Shown here: positions 20,130-30,657 of the stretch, one piece after another
Layout of the letters: the number at the start of each line of letters is the position of its first letter
How positions within the stretch are numbered: position 1 is the first letter of the stretch
Source of the DNA: Leucobacter sp. cx-42
GTDB taxonomy: Bacteria; Actinomycetota; Actinomycetes; Actinomycetales; Microbacteriaceae
Assembly (NCBI RefSeq): GCF_014529985.1
Contig: NZ_JACVMU010000014.1
Coordinates: forward strand, 1-60,038
Reading direction: 5' to 3'
DNA: 60,038 nucleotides
Translations under genes and position numbers: made by a program
The notes under the pieces: generated by a model
The model's input: only the letters and a program-made list of their open reading frames with translations
The model's database searches: none
Told to the model about the DNA's origin: nothing

Positions 20130-20160
20130 AACCTTAAAGTTCAACCTGAACCTTAAAGTT
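20130..20160 (-). repeat. Direct repeat AACTTTAAGGTT x2 in the ftsZ leader
   Basis: On the minus strand AACTTTAAGGTT occurs twice without mismatch (20149-20160 and 20130-20141), 19 bp start to start, the near copy ending 17 bp before the ftsZ start and next to its Shine-Dalgarno. Each unit is itself a near-palindrome. The position fits an operator or RNA element controlling ftsZ. Confidence 0.7.
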
Positions 20161-20237
20161 AGTATTGACGTATACGCTTCTCACCAAAGTTATGCGGGTA
20201 CCGCGTTCTGCTTCTATCGACACGCCGATTTATCGGA

Positions 20238-21284
20238 TCAACGGAATACCGGAGCCTCTGAAGATGAGACATCGATGTAAGACACGCCGCGATCCTGGAG
20301 TGAAGCAAGCATTTTCACCAGGACAGCAGATTTCGCCTGCGTGCGTTCACGGTTGCCCCAAAAGACCTCAACACCGTTATCCAGCGTAAATCTGACGTCC
20401 TGCGCACCCTTCGCCGCGACCGTCACAATTCGATTGCGCGGATCATCTGGCAGGTCACGAACAATTCGTGCAGCCTCAGCGAACGCGGGCGTCGACACAT
20501 CGCTCACCTGCTCGCTGCCGAGCGGCACACCCGTTGGGCGTTCTGCAGCCGTGCCCACCTCGACGCCAGCGGCGTCGTAGAGCATGTAGCCCCCGTCACC
20601 CTTGAGTGATACGACGGGGGTTCGCTCCTTGACTCGCACAATCAGTGTGCTCGGCGGAACCAGCTCGATGCCAAAACGTTCAATGAGCGGAAACTCCTCG
20701 AGCGCAGTGAACACATCACCCTTTGAGACGAGCGCGAGCGGCTCCCCCTGCAGCGAGGACAGCTGATCAGCCACCACGACCGGATCAAGCGTGGTCGTGC
20801 CGGTCACCTCAATATTGCGCACCGACATGATGGGCGTGAAGACACCGATCAACACGAAGAGCGCAAGCGCGAGCACCGAGCCACCAACGACCATGAGTCG
20901 AAGCCGCTTGCGCCGACCGGCCGCTGAGAACCGCTTCCGTTCACGGCGCTCCCGTCGCTTCACGCTGCGTTCGGCGTCACGCACGCGTCGCTTGGCATCG
21001 CGCAGCGGATCCGCTGAACGCGCCTCGAGCGCCTGCGTACCCCGCTGCACCACATCGCCCAGCCACGCCTTTGCGATCGCAGTGGGTGCGGTAGCGGGCG
21101 CGGGTGATTCAGCGTCCCAGCCAGGAGTCGAGTCGCCGTCGTATGCACCGGATGCCGAGTCAGCCGATCGCTGGGGTTCACGGGGCGCTTCGGGCACGGC
21201 TTCGCCGACCGGCGGCGCTACGGGCGTCCGCTGATCTCCAGATTCCGGTTGGAATCCCGCGTCGAAGCCGTCAGGACGCTTCAC
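20238..21284 (-). CDS. ftsQ: Divisome protein FtsQ/DivIB
   Basis: A 348-residue bitopic membrane protein of the FtsQ-FtsL-FtsB divisome core. A long acidic/Pro-rich cytoplasmic region (1-95) and a very basic stretch precede one membrane segment (about 129-151); a POTRA domain begins at [14 protein letters not shown], followed by the beta domain. The GTG start overlaps the murC stop by 4 bp (GTGA), implying coupled translation. The 128-residue cytoplasmic part is long for the family. Confidence 0.92.
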   Translation of the reverse strand: MKRPDGFDAGFQPESGDQRTPVAPPVGEAVPEAPREPQRSADSASGAYDGDSTPGWDAESPAPATAPTAIAKAWLGDVVQRGTQALEARSADPLRDAKRRVRDAERSVKRRERRERKRFSAAGRRKRLRLMVVGGSVLALALFVLIGVFTPIMSVRNIEVTGTTTLDPVVVADQLSSLQGEPLALVSKGDVFTALEEFPLIERFGIELVPPSTLIVRVKERTPVVSLKGDGGYMLYDAAGVEVGTAAERPTGVPLGSEQVSDVSTPAFAEAARIVRDLPDDPRNRIVTVAAKGAQDVRFTLDNGVEVFWGNRERTQAKSAVLVKMLASLQDRGVSYIDVSSSEAPVFR

Positions 21285-22702
21285 GCGCTTTCGGCCTCGA
21301 ATCGACGATTCAGCGCCTCAACCACCTGCGGGATGATCTGGTAGACCGTGCCGCAGCTCATCGTGACCATGAGGTCACCAGGCTGCGCGATTTCCGCGAG
21401 GTAGTCAGCCGCGTCCTGCCACTCAGGACGGTACGCGACGTTCGCGGGATCGACGAAGTCGTTCGCAACGAGTGCGCCGGTTACGCCCGCAACGGGATCT
21501 TCGCGCGCGCCATCGACCGCGAGCACGACCGTGTGGTCAGCGCCAGCTTCGAGCACCTGCGCGAATTCCTTATGGAAGAGCGACGTGCGGCTGTACAGGT
21601 GTGGCTGGTGGATCGCGATCACGCGCCCCTCACCGGCTGCGGCGCGCGCCGCCTCGAGCAGCGCCTGTACTTCGGTGTGATGGTGTGCGTAATCGTCGTA
21701 GACGCGCACGCCAGCAACCTCGGCGTGGAATTCAAAGCGACGCTTGGTGCCACCGAACGTCGCGATCGCCTCGAGTGCGGGGCCAGGCTCTACGCCCAGA
21801 CCGACGAGCACGGCGAGCGCGCCTGCCGCGTTAATCGCGTTGTACTTGCCGAAGACCGAAAGCTGAGCGTCGTAGCGCTCCCCTGCGACCTCAACGGTGA
21901 ACTTCACGGGCCCGGAGTCATCAACGGCCACGATCCGGACATCTGCGTCTGCTGCCTCGCCAAAGGTGCGGATCGGCACCTCGACACCGTTCGCGCGCAG
22001 GGTGGCCAGCACCTCAAGCGCACCGGGGTCGTCCGACGAGATCACGACGAGCTCACGAGCTGCGCTCGCGAAATCGACAAACGCCTGCATGAAGGCCTCA
22101 CGCGACCCGTAGAAGTCAAGATGCTCGGGGTCGACATTGGTAATGAGTGCGACCAAGGTGTCATAGAGCAGGAATGACTTGTCAGATTCGTCGGCCTCGA
22201 TGACGAACAGGTCGTCTTTGCCAGCGCTAGAGCTGACACCGAGGGACTCAATGATGCCACCGTTGACGAAGTTGGGGTCAGCGCCCGTTCCGAGCAAGCC
22301 GGTCACGACCATACCGGTCGACGTCGTCTTGCCGTGCGCACCAGCCACCGACACCACGCGACGGCCACGAGCGAGCCATGCGAGCGCCTGTGAACGGTGG
22401 AGCACCGGCTTGCCTTCCGCGAGTGCGCGCTGGTACTCAGGGTTGTCCTGCCACAGCGCGCCAGTCACGACGAGCGTATCCGCGTCGCCGACGTGTGCGG
22501 CGTCGTGACCGATCTTCACGGGGATACCAATCGCTTCGAGCGCAGCGGTCGAGTAGGTCGAGCTGCGGTCAGAGCCCGTCACCTGGACGCCAGCTTCGTG
22601 CATCATGCGCGCGATGCCGCTCATTCCTGAGCCGCCAATGCCGACGAAGTGTACGCGGCCGAGGTCTTCAGGAATTTCCAGGTCGAGATCGGGATAGATC
22701 AT
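21281..22702 (-). CDS. murC: UDP-N-acetylmuramate-L-alanine ligase
   Basis: A 473-residue Mur ligase that adds the first L-alanine to UDP-MurNAc. The N-terminal Rossmann loop [14 protein letters not shown] and the ATP loop [10 protein letters not shown] are intact, and EADESDKSF is the family acidic motif. Length and domain order are normal. murG ends 28 bp upstream and ftsQ overlaps downstream. Confidence 0.96.
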   Translation of the reverse strand: MIYPDLDLEIPEDLGRVHFVGIGGSGMSGIARMMHEAGVQVTGSDRSSTYSTAALEAIGIPVKIGHDAAHVGDADTLVVTGALWQDNPEYQRALAEGKPVLHRSQALAWLARGRRVVSVAGAHGKTTSTGMVVTGLLGTGADPNFVNGGIIESLGVSSSAGKDDLFVIEADESDKSFLLYDTLVALITNVDPEHLDFYGSREAFMQAFVDFASAARELVVISSDDPGALEVLATLRANGVEVPIRTFGEAADADVRIVAVDDSGPVKFTVEVAGERYDAQLSVFGKYNAINAAGALAVLVGLGVEPGPALEAIATFGGTKRRFEFHAEVAGVRVYDDYAHHHTEVQALLEAARAAAGEGRVIAIHQPHLYSRTSLFHKEFAQVLEAGADHTVVLAVDGAREDPVAGVTGALVANDFVDPANVAYRPEWQDAADYLAEIAQPGDLMVTMSCGTVYQIIPQVVEALNRRFEAESA

Positions 22703-22730
22703 CTGCGCTCCTTAGCGGTGGGTGTTCGCG

Positions 22731-23828
22731 TTACAGACTACCGTTGCCGGTTGCGCGTTCGCGCAGGACTTCATCTACAAGCGAAAGAAGTCGTGCCGTG
22801 CCGTCCAGGCTGCCCGCGGCGCTCGCGCGCTTCGACATCTCGGCGAGACGGGCTTCGTCCTGCAGCAGCGGGATAAGCTCAGACGTCACCCACGCTGCGG
22901 TGATTTCTTCGTCCTCGACGAGCAGTGCTCCCCCGGCCGCAACAACGCCGGCAGCGTTGAAGCGCTGCTCACCGTTACCTACGGAGTAGGGCACGAACAC
23001 GGCGGGCAGACCGAGGCCAGCAATCTCACTCACCGTGGTGGAACCCGCGCGCGAAACCACGAGATCCGCCGCCGCAAACGCGAGATCCATGCGGTCGCAA
23101 TACTCGATGACGTTGTAGCCTTCAACGCCGGGATCTACGAGCTCGTTCAGGCCACCCCAAACATGGAGCACCTGAGCGCCAGACGCGACAATCTCGGCTG
23201 CCGATCCCGACAGCCCCTCGTTGATTGCGCGCGCGCCGAGTGACCCACCCGTTGCGAGCAGAGTCGTGCGGTGCGGATCGAGCCCAAAGTGCGCACGCGC
23301 TTCGGCGCGCAATGCCGCGAGATCGAGTGATTCTATTTCAGGGCGCAGGGGCATGCCGGTGACGATCGCCCCCTGAATCGGGGTGCCAGCAAAGGTCACT
23401 GCAACGCGAGCTGCGCTGCGAGCACCAAGCTTGTTTGCCATACCCGGCTTCGCGTTCGCCTCGTGAATGACCGTGGGGATGCCTTCGCGCTTCGCGGCCG
23501 TATAAGCGGGCGCCGAGGCGTAGCCGCCGAAACCGACAACGACGTCCACGTTGCGCTCGCGGATCACCTGACGGACGCGCTTCACAGCCTTCGCGTAGCG
23601 CGCGGGGAACTTCAGCGCGTACCCGCTCGGGCGGCGCGGGAAGGGAAGCTTCGCGATCGTGGTGAGCTCGTAGCCGCGCTCAGGTACGAGACGGGACTCG
23701 AGGCCCTCTTGGGTGCCGAGGACCACAATCTCCGCATTCGGGTCGCGCTTCGTGATGAGATCAGCGAGGGCGAGCAACGGGTTCACGTGTCCGGCGGTGC
23801 CACCGCCTGCGAGCAGGTAAGTCGTCAT
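22731..23828 (-). CDS. murG: Lipid II synthase MurG
   Basis: A 365-residue GT28 glycosyltransferase that transfers GlcNAc from UDP-GlcNAc to lipid I on the inner membrane face. The N-terminal GGGTAGHVNPLLALA, the domain-linking GGSLGARAIN and the donor-binding SRAGSTTVSEI are present. The ATG lies 4 bp after the ftsW stop, with murC following. Confidence 0.96.
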   Translation of the reverse strand: MTTYLLAGGGTAGHVNPLLALADLITKRDPNAEIVVLGTQEGLESRLVPERGYELTTIAKLPFPRRPSGYALKFPARYAKAVKRVRQVIRERNVDVVVGFGGYASAPAYTAAKREGIPTVIHEANAKPGMANKLGARSAARVAVTFAGTPIQGAIVTGMPLRPEIESLDLAALRAEARAHFGLDPHRTTLLATGGSLGARAINEGLSGSAAEIVASGAQVLHVWGGLNELVDPGVEGYNVIEYCDRMDLAFAAADLVVSRAGSTTVSEIAGLGLPAVFVPYSVGNGEQRFNAAGVVAAGGALLVEDEEITAAWVTSELIPLLQDEARLAEMSKRASAAGSLDGTARLLSLVDEVLRERATGNGSL

Positions 23829-23832
23829 GGAA

Positions 23833-25047
23833 CTATCGTCCCACGAATGACCCCTCCTCGAGTTCCTTTGCGTAGGCCGCGTTGTCTTTTGCGACCGAAA
23901 TCACCACGCCCATCGCGGCCAAACCGACGATGAGGGCGGTACCGCCAGAACTGACGAGCGGGAGTGGCACGCCCAGCACGGGGAAGATGCCGATGACCAC
24001 GCCAATGTTAATAAAAGCCTGGCCAACCACCCAGACGAGGATGCCGCCTACGACCGCACGGCCAAAGCGATCACGCGCGCGACCGATCACGCGCAGCATG
24101 ACGACCGCGAGGACGATATAGAGCAAAATGACGCCAAATGCACCAACAAAGCCGAGCTCTTCACCGATGATGGCAAAGATATAGTCGTTGTCTGCAGCAG
24201 GCAGCCATGACCACTTGGCCTTCGAGTTGCCAAGGCCAACACCGAACAGACCACCATCGGCAATCGCCCACAGGCCATGCTGCGGCTGCCAGCCGAGGCC
24301 GCTGTAGTCTTCGTTGCCCGACGCGTGGCCGAACAGACGATTCATGCGGTTCTCACTCGTGACCACAAAGAGCATGAGCGCAACGAGCGCGCCGAGGATC
24401 ATCACGCCAAGCGTCTTCAGGCGAATGCCACCGAAGTACATCGCGCCAAACACCACCGCAGCCATGACCATCGCGGTGCCGAGGTCTTTACCGAGCAACA
24501 CGAGGCCGAGTGCGAGCAACGCACCAGGGAAAATCACGGGAATCAGCTCGTGCTTCATCTGCCCGAGGAGCGGCTCTTTCTTGAGCAGCACGACGCCGAT
24601 CCACACAATCAGGGCAAGCTTGAGGGCCTCAGAGGGCTGGCCGTTGAAGGGGCCAATCTGGATCCAGTTACGGTTACCCCAGACCTCGACGCCCAGCGGG
24701 GTGAATACGAGCGCCTGCAGCACGAGACCCGCACCGAAGAGTACCCACGCCCACTTCTTCCAGAAGTCGAGCGGACGCGATGCCGCAAACACCATGATGG
24801 GAATACCCACCGCGGCGTACAGAAGCTGGCTCTTGAAACCGCCGAGGAAGCCCTTGTCGTCCAGGTACGAGGTAATCGATGATGCCGAGAGCACCATGAT
24901 GAGCCCGAAACCGACGAGCAGCAGTGTGGCAGTCCACAGCGCTGTCGTCGTCTTATCGCCGCTCAGTTTGAACGACGATCCGAGGCTGATGCGTGATTGC
25001 GCCAGCCGTCCCGAGCCCTGCTCAGGGCTACTCGTTCCCGGTGCCAC
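23833..25047 (-). CDS. ftsW: Septal peptidoglycan polymerase FtsW
   Basis: A 404-residue SEDS glycosyltransferase with about ten membrane segments, which polymerises lipid II at the septum with FtsI. Characteristic segments are GKDLGTAMVM (with the catalytic-region aspartate) and LPLVSSGGTA near the C-terminus. The GTG start lies 20 bp inside the end of murD. A hydrophilic N-terminus of about 30 residues precedes the first membrane segment. Confidence 0.95.
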   Translation of the reverse strand: MAPGTSSPEQGSGRLAQSRISLGSSFKLSGDKTTTALWTATLLLVGFGLIMVLSASSITSYLDDKGFLGGFKSQLLYAAVGIPIMVFAASRPLDFWKKWAWVLFGAGLVLQALVFTPLGVEVWGNRNWIQIGPFNGQPSEALKLALIVWIGVVLLKKEPLLGQMKHELIPVIFPGALLALGLVLLGKDLGTAMVMAAVVFGAMYFGGIRLKTLGVMILGALVALMLFVVTSENRMNRLFGHASGNEDYSGLGWQPQHGLWAIADGGLFGVGLGNSKAKWSWLPAADNDYIFAIIGEELGFVGAFGVILLYIVLAVVMLRVIGRARDRFGRAVVGGILVWVVGQAFINIGVVIGIFPVLGVPLPLVSSGGTALIVGLAAMGVVISVAKDNAAYAKELEEGSFVGR

Positions 25048-26545
25048 CCTGGCCGTCCCAGGCGATCATGCCAGCTTGGAACGCACGGCCGCGTTCGGTG
25101 TAGTCACGGAACTGATCCCACGACGCAGCAGCGGGCGCGAGCAAGACGGTGTCACCCATCTGCGCAATCTCACCGGCAGCGGCAGCAGCCGCGTGCATCG
25201 TCGCGGTGCCATCAGCCTCGTCAATTTCGACGAGGGGAACCTTGGGAGCGTGTTCGGCAAACGCGCGGAGCACAGGCTCACGATCTACGCCAATGACGAC
25301 CGCACCACGCAGACGAGCAGCATGCTGCTCCACGAGGTCTGCGATGTCGACACCCTTCAGCGATCCGCCGACAATCCAGACGACATCGTGCATGCCGCGC
25401 AGAGCTGCGTCGGCCGCGTGTGCGTTCGTTGCCTTCGAATCGTCGATCCAGCGCACGCCTGGGCGGCGCGTGGTCTCGCCAAGCTGCTGCAGGCGGTGCG
25501 GATCGGGTACGAAGCTCAGTACCGCGCGAGCAATGTCAGCTGGCTCGACGCCACGCGAACGCGCGAGTGCGCTCGCTGCGAGGATGTCCTGGACGAGGTG
25601 CGGCGCGTTGAGGCCGCGCTCGGCAAGCTCCTCAACGGTCACGAGCTCGAACGCCTGGCCGTGACGCTCAGCGTGGAATCCGCGGTCGACGAGCAGCCCC
25701 TCAACGACGCCAAATCCGCTCGGAGGCGGGCTGTCGAGGCCGAACGAGATCGCGCGAGCGCCCTCAACGACGTCGGCACCCTCCACCATGCGAATGGTCT
25801 CATCGTCAGCACGGTTGAAGACGCAGGCCACCTGCGTGTTCTCGTACACCTTCGCCTTGGCCGCCCAGTACGCTTCGGTGCTGCCGTGCCAGTCCAGGTG
25901 ATCCGCCGCGAAATTCAGGCAGACACTCGCGTAGGGCGAGATCGTGCCCATGCGCTCGAGCTGGAAGCTCGACAGCTCAACGACGATCGCGTCGTATCCC
26001 TGCGGGTCACGGAGCGCGTCAAGAATGGGCACACCGATATTGCCAGCGGGGGTCGCGCGCAGGCCACCCTCGACGAGCATATGCGCGGTGAGGCGCGTGG
26101 TCGTCGTCTTTCCGTTGGTGCCGGTGACGCAGATCCAGTCTGCGATACGGCCGGTCTTGTCACGCAGGCGCCAGCCGAGCTCGATGTCACCCCAGACAGT
26201 GATGCCCTGTTCCATTGCCCAATTGGTGAGCGGGTGGTTGGGCGCGTAGCCGGGTGAGACGATGACGAGGTCGGGCTCGAAGGCACGCAGGTCGACGAGC
26301 TGTTCGTCGGTGTCAGCTGCGAGGTAGCGCTCCGAACCAATGACGTCGAGCAGGCGCTCACGGTCGTTGTCGGGTGCGCCGTAGATCACACGCACACGGC
26401 TACCAAGCTCGACGAGGGTATCGGCGACCGAGAAGCCGGTCACGCCGAGGCCAAGCACAGCGACGCGCAAGCCGCTCCAGTCGTGGTGCCAGCTCGTGAG
26501 CGCCTGTACGCGCTCAGAAATCTCTGCCATATTTCGTTCGGTCAC
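25028..26545 (-). CDS. murD: UDP-N-acetylmuramoylalanine-D-glutamate ligase
   Basis: A 505-residue Mur ligase that adds D-glutamate to UDP-MurNAc-L-Ala. The N-terminal [15 protein letters not shown] and the P-loop [12 protein letters not shown] identify it, and the C-terminal [11 protein letters not shown] is a MurD hallmark. The start is uncertain: the GTG at 26545 gives the 4-bp GTGA overlap with mraY that this operon uses repeatedly, while an ATG five codons later (26530) is an alternative. ftsW overlaps the 3' end. Confidence 0.94.
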   Translation of the reverse strand: MTERNMAEISERVQALTSWHHDWSGLRVAVLGLGVTGFSVADTLVELGSRVRVIYGAPDNDRERLLDVIGSERYLAADTDEQLVDLRAFEPDLVIVSPGYAPNHPLTNWAMEQGITVWGDIELGWRLRDKTGRIADWICVTGTNGKTTTTRLTAHMLVEGGLRATPAGNIGVPILDALRDPQGYDAIVVELSSFQLERMGTISPYASVCLNFAADHLDWHGSTEAYWAAKAKVYENTQVACVFNRADDETIRMVEGADVVEGARAISFGLDSPPPSGFGVVEGLLVDRGFHAERHGQAFELVTVEELAERGLNAPHLVQDILAASALARSRGVEPADIARAVLSFVPDPHRLQQLGETTRRPGVRWIDDSKATNAHAADAALRGMHDVVWIVGGSLKGVDIADLVEQHAARLRGAVVIGVDREPVLRAFAEHAPKVPLVEIDEADGTATMHAAAAAAGEIAQMGDTVLLAPAAASWDQFRDYTERGRAFQAGMIAWDGQGGTGNE

Positions 26546-27627
26546 TGGGTCAACAGCCATTCTGCGTAGAAGCCGCCGATGCCGGCGATGACGAAGAGCG
26601 CGGCGATGATCCAGAAGCGGACCACGACAGTGACTTCCTGCCACCCCTTCAGCTCGAAGTGGTGGTGGATCGGGCTCATGCGGAAGATGCGCTTGCCCTT
26701 GGTTGCCTTGAAGTAGACGCGCTGGATGATGACCGAGCCGGACTCGATGATGAAGAGACCACCGAGCAGCACGAGCAGGAGCTCGGTGCGCGAGAGAATC
26801 GCGAATGCAGCAATTGCGCCACCGAGGCCGAGCGAGCCGGTGTCACCCATGTAGACGTGGGCGGGGCTCGTGTTCCACCACAGGAAGCCTGCGAGGCCAC
26901 CAATGAATGCAGCGGCGACGACTGCGAGGTCCATCGGGTCACGCACCAGATAGCAGCCTGCCTCGTTCGCGGTGCTCACGCACGCCTGCGAGGCCTGCCA
27001 GAAGCCAATCACGAGGTACGCGCCAAAGACCATGATCGAGGCGCCACCAGCGAGACCGTCGAGGCCGTCAGTGACATTGACCGAGTTCGAGGTCGACACC
27101 ACGATGAGAATGACCCACAGCACGAAGAGGCTGATGCCGATGACCGTACCGAGCGACAGGAAGTCGAACGGAAGATCACGGAAGAACGAGATGTGCGTTG
27201 ACGCTGGCGTCAGGCCCTGCTCGTTTGGGAAGTTCAGCGCGAGCGCTGCGAACGCAACGGCAACGAGCACCTGGCCCGCGATCTTCGCCCAGCCGCCGAG
27301 GCCAAGCGACTGCTGCTTGCGCGTCTTCATAAAGTCATCGATGAAGCCGACTGCACCGGCGCCGACTGCCATGAGGAGCACGAGCAACGCAGAAGCTGTC
27401 GGTGTCTCCCCCATGACGAGCTTGCCAACGAAGTAGGCAATCACGGCACCGGAAATGAAAATTAGACCACCCATGGTGGGCGTACCACGCTTCGCGAAGT
27501 GCGACTCGGGCCCATCCTCACGGATGAACTGCCCCCAGTGCAGCTTCTTAAACCCACGCACAAACAGTGGCGTGAGAACGAGCGTGTACAGCAGTGAAAA
27601 ACCGCCCGCAATAAGCAGCGCGATCAT
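26542..27627 (-). CDS. mraY: Phospho-MurNAc-pentapeptide transferase (lipid I synthase)
   Basis: A 361-residue polytopic membrane enzyme that loads phospho-MurNAc-pentapeptide onto undecaprenyl phosphate. Ten hydrophobic segments are visible. Conserved loops are [16 protein letters not shown] (catalytic-site aspartates), [12 protein letters not shown] and [11 protein letters not shown]. Its ATG overlaps the murF stop by 4 bp (ATGA), and murD probably overlaps its own stop in the same way. Confidence 0.97.
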   Translation of the reverse strand: MIALLIAGGFSLLYTLVLTPLFVRGFKKLHWGQFIREDGPESHFAKRGTPTMGGLIFISGAVIAYFVGKLVMGETPTASALLVLLMAVGAGAVGFIDDFMKTRKQQSLGLGGWAKIAGQVLVAVAFAALALNFPNEQGLTPASTHISFFRDLPFDFLSLGTVIGISLFVLWVILIVVSTSNSVNVTDGLDGLAGGASIMVFGAYLVIGFWQASQACVSTANEAGCYLVRDPMDLAVVAAAFIGGLAGFLWWNTSPAHVYMGDTGSLGLGGAIAAFAILSRTELLLVLLGGLFIIESGSVIIQRVYFKATKGKRIFRMSPIHHHFELKGWQEVTVVVRFWIIAALFVIAGIGGFYAEWLLTQ

Positions 27628-29033
27628 GCGTAAGCCTCCCCAAGCTTGTCGCCGAGAGCCTGGAGCCCAGCTGCGTTCGATGACTTCACCAGGACGGTGT
27701 CGTTCGGACGGAGCGTCTTGGCAAGATAGTCGAACGCTTCGTCCTTCGTCTCGAAGTACACGCTCTCACCATCCCAGGAACCCTCATTGATGGCACTGAT
27801 GTGCAGGTTACGAGCTTCCTTGCCCACTGCAACAAGTTCTGAAATCCCGAGGCGCACTGCCTGCAGACCGATCCGCAGGTGCTCCTGGATGCTAAATTCG
27901 CCGAGCTCACTCATCGCACCGAGGACGGCGACCGAACGCCCCTCCGGCTTGCGAATCTGTGCGAGCGTGCGGATCGCGGCACTCATCGAGTCAGGACTCG
28001 CGTTGTACGCGTCGTTGATGATCGTGATGCCATCGCGACCGCCGAGCACCTGCATCCGACCGGGAGCTGCGAGCGTTGCCGCTTCGAGGACCTCGACGAT
28101 GCTCTCGAGTGAGAGACCGAGTTGCAGACCAATCGTGGTCGCTGCAAGCGCGTTCATGACATGGTGTTCGCCAAGCACACGGAACGTGACGCCTGCCGAC
28201 TGACCATCAGCGTGGATCGTGAACGTCGTGCCAGCTGCCGACGATGCAATGTCGGTCGCGCGAACGTCAGCCTCCGGGTGCAAGCCAAACCAGCGCACCT
28301 GCGCTGCGGTCTTGTCCGCCATGAGCACGACACGGGGATCGTCACGGTTGAGCACAGCAGTCGCGGTCGCGGGAAGGTCTTCGACCATCTCGCTCTTCGC
28401 GATGAAGGTTCCTTCAATGCCACCAAACTCACCAGCGTGAGCGAGGCCGACCGACAGCACGACGCCAATGTGGGGCGGTGCCATGGTGGTCAGACGGCGG
28501 ATCTCGCCAATGCCACTGGCGCCCATCTCGGCAACGAGCGTCTGCGTGTCTGCCTCAACCCGAAGCATGGTGAGCGGGCCACCAACCTCGTTGTTAAACG
28601 ACTTCTCGGAAGCCACCGAGGTGCCAAGCTTTTCAGCCATCGCTGCGACGAGGTTCTTCGTCGTGGTCTTGCCGTTCGAGCCGGTAATGCCCACGATCGT
28701 GAGCGCACCAGCCGCGCGAACCCGGCGGATGACCTCGGTCGCAAGCGCACCGAGTGCGTCGGTGCTGTCTGCAACGACGATCTGCGGAACGCGATCATCA
28801 ATTTCGCGTTCAACGACGAGGAGCGCAGCCCCCAGGTCAATCGCTGCACCAACGAAGCGGTGACCGTCAGTCTCTTCGCCGCGACGGGCGAAGAAGATCT
28901 GGCCGGGGCCGACCTCGCGAGAGTCTGTCTGGGAAATTCCGGTCACCACCGTGGCCGCGTCGGCTCCGCTGGCGCCAAGCACCAGTCGGCCGTCGACGGC
29001 CTCAGCAATTTCGGTGAGCGTCAGGTCAATCAC
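27624..29033 (-). CDS. murF: UDP-MurNAc-tripeptide-D-alanyl-D-alanine ligase
   Basis: A 469-residue Mur ligase that adds the D-Ala-D-Ala dipeptide to complete the pentapeptide. The ATP loop [14 protein letters not shown], the central [11 protein letters not shown] and [11 protein letters not shown] are MurF hallmarks. The GTG start overlaps the murE stop by 4 bp (GTGA). No ddl gene for making the dipeptide is present in this window. Confidence 0.96.
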   Translation of the reverse strand: MIDLTLTEIAEAVDGRLVLGASGADAATVVTGISQTDSREVGPGQIFFARRGEETDGHRFVGAAIDLGAALLVVEREIDDRVPQIVVADSTDALGALATEVIRRVRAAGALTIVGITGSNGKTTTKNLVAAMAEKLGTSVASEKSFNNEVGGPLTMLRVEADTQTLVAEMGASGIGEIRRLTTMAPPHIGVVLSVGLAHAGEFGGIEGTFIAKSEMVEDLPATATAVLNRDDPRVVLMADKTAAQVRWFGLHPEADVRATDIASSAAGTTFTIHADGQSAGVTFRVLGEHHVMNALAATTIGLQLGLSLESIVEVLEAATLAAPGRMQVLGGRDGITIINDAYNASPDSMSAAIRTLAQIRKPEGRSVAVLGAMSELGEFSIQEHLRIGLQAVRLGISELVAVGKEARNLHISAINEGSWDGESVYFETKDEAFDYLAKTLRPNDTVLVKSSNAAGLQALGDKLGEAYA

Positions 29034-30625
29034 GCAAGCAATCCTGCCTCGCGGAGTGCACCGCGTACCTCATCACGCGCCGAGAACGGCACACGCCGTC
29101 CGGCAACTTCTTGATAATCCTCGTGTCCGGGACCGGCATACAGAATAACGTCACCCGGCCCCGCAAGCGAAATGGCCGTGTCAATCGCAGTACGCGGATC
29201 GGCAACTTCGTGCACGTTTGCACGTTTGCCCTCCTTCGCACCAGCAATGAGCTGGGCGCGGATCGCGGCAGGGTCTTCGGTGCGCGGGTTGTAGTCGCAA
29301 ATCACGAGTTCGTCGGAGCCGGCTGCGGCGATCCGCCCCATCTCTTCGCGCTTGGTCGTGTCGCGGTCCCCATCTGCACCGAACATGAAGATGATGCGGC
29401 CGGGTGCGACATCGCCGAGCGCGTCGAGCATGGCTTCGAACGCACCTGGCGTGTGCCCGTAGTCAACGTAGAACCGCGGGCCCTGCCCAGCGGGAAGCTC
29501 CGGGTTGAGTGCTTCGAGTCGGCCCGGAATGTACACGGGAATGAGTCCGCTTTCGAGGCCGTTCTCGACCTCAGCGAGCGAGATGCCAGCCTCGTGCAGC
29601 ATGATGAGCGCGAGCGCAGCATTCTCAGCCATGAAGCGGCCGAACATCGGAACGCGGCCGCGGAAGTATGCGCCCTCGGGGCCCTGCAGCACGAAGGCGA
29701 CACCGTCGAGGGTCTGCGAGGTGATCGCGAGGTGCCAATCAGCGGTCTGACCGAACTCGGTCGCGAGCGTCGTGACTGGAATCTGCGATTCGCGAGCGAT
29801 GCGCTGACCGTACGGGGAATCGACGACGACCACACCGTGCGCGGCATGCTTCGGCGAGAAGAGCGCGAGCTTCGCAGCGAAGTAGCTCTCCATGTCCCCG
29901 TAATCGTCGAGGTGGTCCTGCGAGAAGTTGTTGAAGGCAACGACGTCGAAGTGGACGCCATCGATGCGGCGGCGCGAGACAGCGTGTGCTGAGACCTCGA
30001 GCGCGACCGCGTTGACACCGACCTCCTGCATGCGAGCCAAGAGGCCGTGCAGTTCGGGGGTCTCTGGGCTCGTCAGGCCTGATGGCATGACGGTGTCGCC
30101 AGCGCGACGCTCAGCGGTCGAGCTGAGGCCGGGCGTGTAGCCAGCTGCGCGCAGCAGTTCGGCGATGAGGTAGACCACGCTCGTCTTACCGTTGGTGCCG
30201 GTGACACCGAAGAACTTGCTGTTGAGCTCGGCAGTGCCGTAGACGACAGCTGAGACATCGCCCATGACTTCGCGCGGGTTTTCTTCGCTCACCAGAACGG
30301 GCAGCGTCACGCCAGCCGCCTGCACGAGCGCGAGACCGGCTGCGTCGGTCAGAATCGCCGCTGCTCCGGCCTCAGCAACCTGCGCCGCAAATTCTGCACC
30401 GTGACGCTTCGCGCCAGGCAGCGCAGCGTACAGGTCACCCGGGCGGACATCACGTGAGTCCAGCGTGATACCGGTCACCACACCCGCATCGGCGGTAGGT
30501 TCAACTCCACTGATAGCAAGCTCAAATTGCGAGGCGAGCTGCTGCAGATCTGTCTCACGCTGTCGCGTGGGGCGGATCGTCGTGCCGTTCGTCTGATTGC
30601 CTGCTGCCGCGGGTCCGCTGGTCAC
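29030..30625 (-). CDS. murE: UDP-MurNAc-tripeptide synthetase (third-residue diamino acid ligase)
   Basis: A 531-residue Mur ligase that adds the third stem-peptide residue. The P-loop [14 protein letters not shown] and the HTPGAFEAML segment are present. The substrate-selecting motif, DNPR in meso-DAP enzymes, here reads YNPR (Tyr445-Arg448) inside ICDYNPRTEDP, so the third amino acid may not be meso-DAP; many Microbacteriaceae use other diamino acids, but the residue here cannot be deduced. The GTG at 30625 has AGGAG 9 nt upstream; a TTG two codons earlier is too close to it. Confidence 0.93.
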   Translation of the reverse strand: MTSGPAAAGNQTNGTTIRPTRQRETDLQQLASQFELAISGVEPTADAGVVTGITLDSRDVRPGDLYAALPGAKRHGAEFAAQVAEAGAAAILTDAAGLALVQAAGVTLPVLVSEENPREVMGDVSAVVYGTAELNSKFFGVTGTNGKTSVVYLIAELLRAAGYTPGLSSTAERRAGDTVMPSGLTSPETPELHGLLARMQEVGVNAVALEVSAHAVSRRRIDGVHFDVVAFNNFSQDHLDDYGDMESYFAAKLALFSPKHAAHGVVVVDSPYGQRIARESQIPVTTLATEFGQTADWHLAITSQTLDGVAFVLQGPEGAYFRGRVPMFGRFMAENAALALIMLHEAGISLAEVENGLESGLIPVYIPGRLEALNPELPAGQGPRFYVDYGHTPGAFEAMLDALGDVAPGRIIFMFGADGDRDTTKREEMGRIAAAGSDELVICDYNPRTEDPAAIRAQLIAGAKEGKRANVHEVADPRTAIDTAISLAGPGDVILYAGPGHEDYQEVAGRRVPFSARDEVRGALREAGLLA

Positions 30626-30657
30626 TATCAATATCTCCTGGTGCGCGAAGCGCGGGT

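Noticed and set aside
24314..26257. 647-codon open frame opposite ftsW and murD
   Set aside because: Arg/His/Ala-rich product without family resemblance, fully covered by two conserved genes on the other strand.
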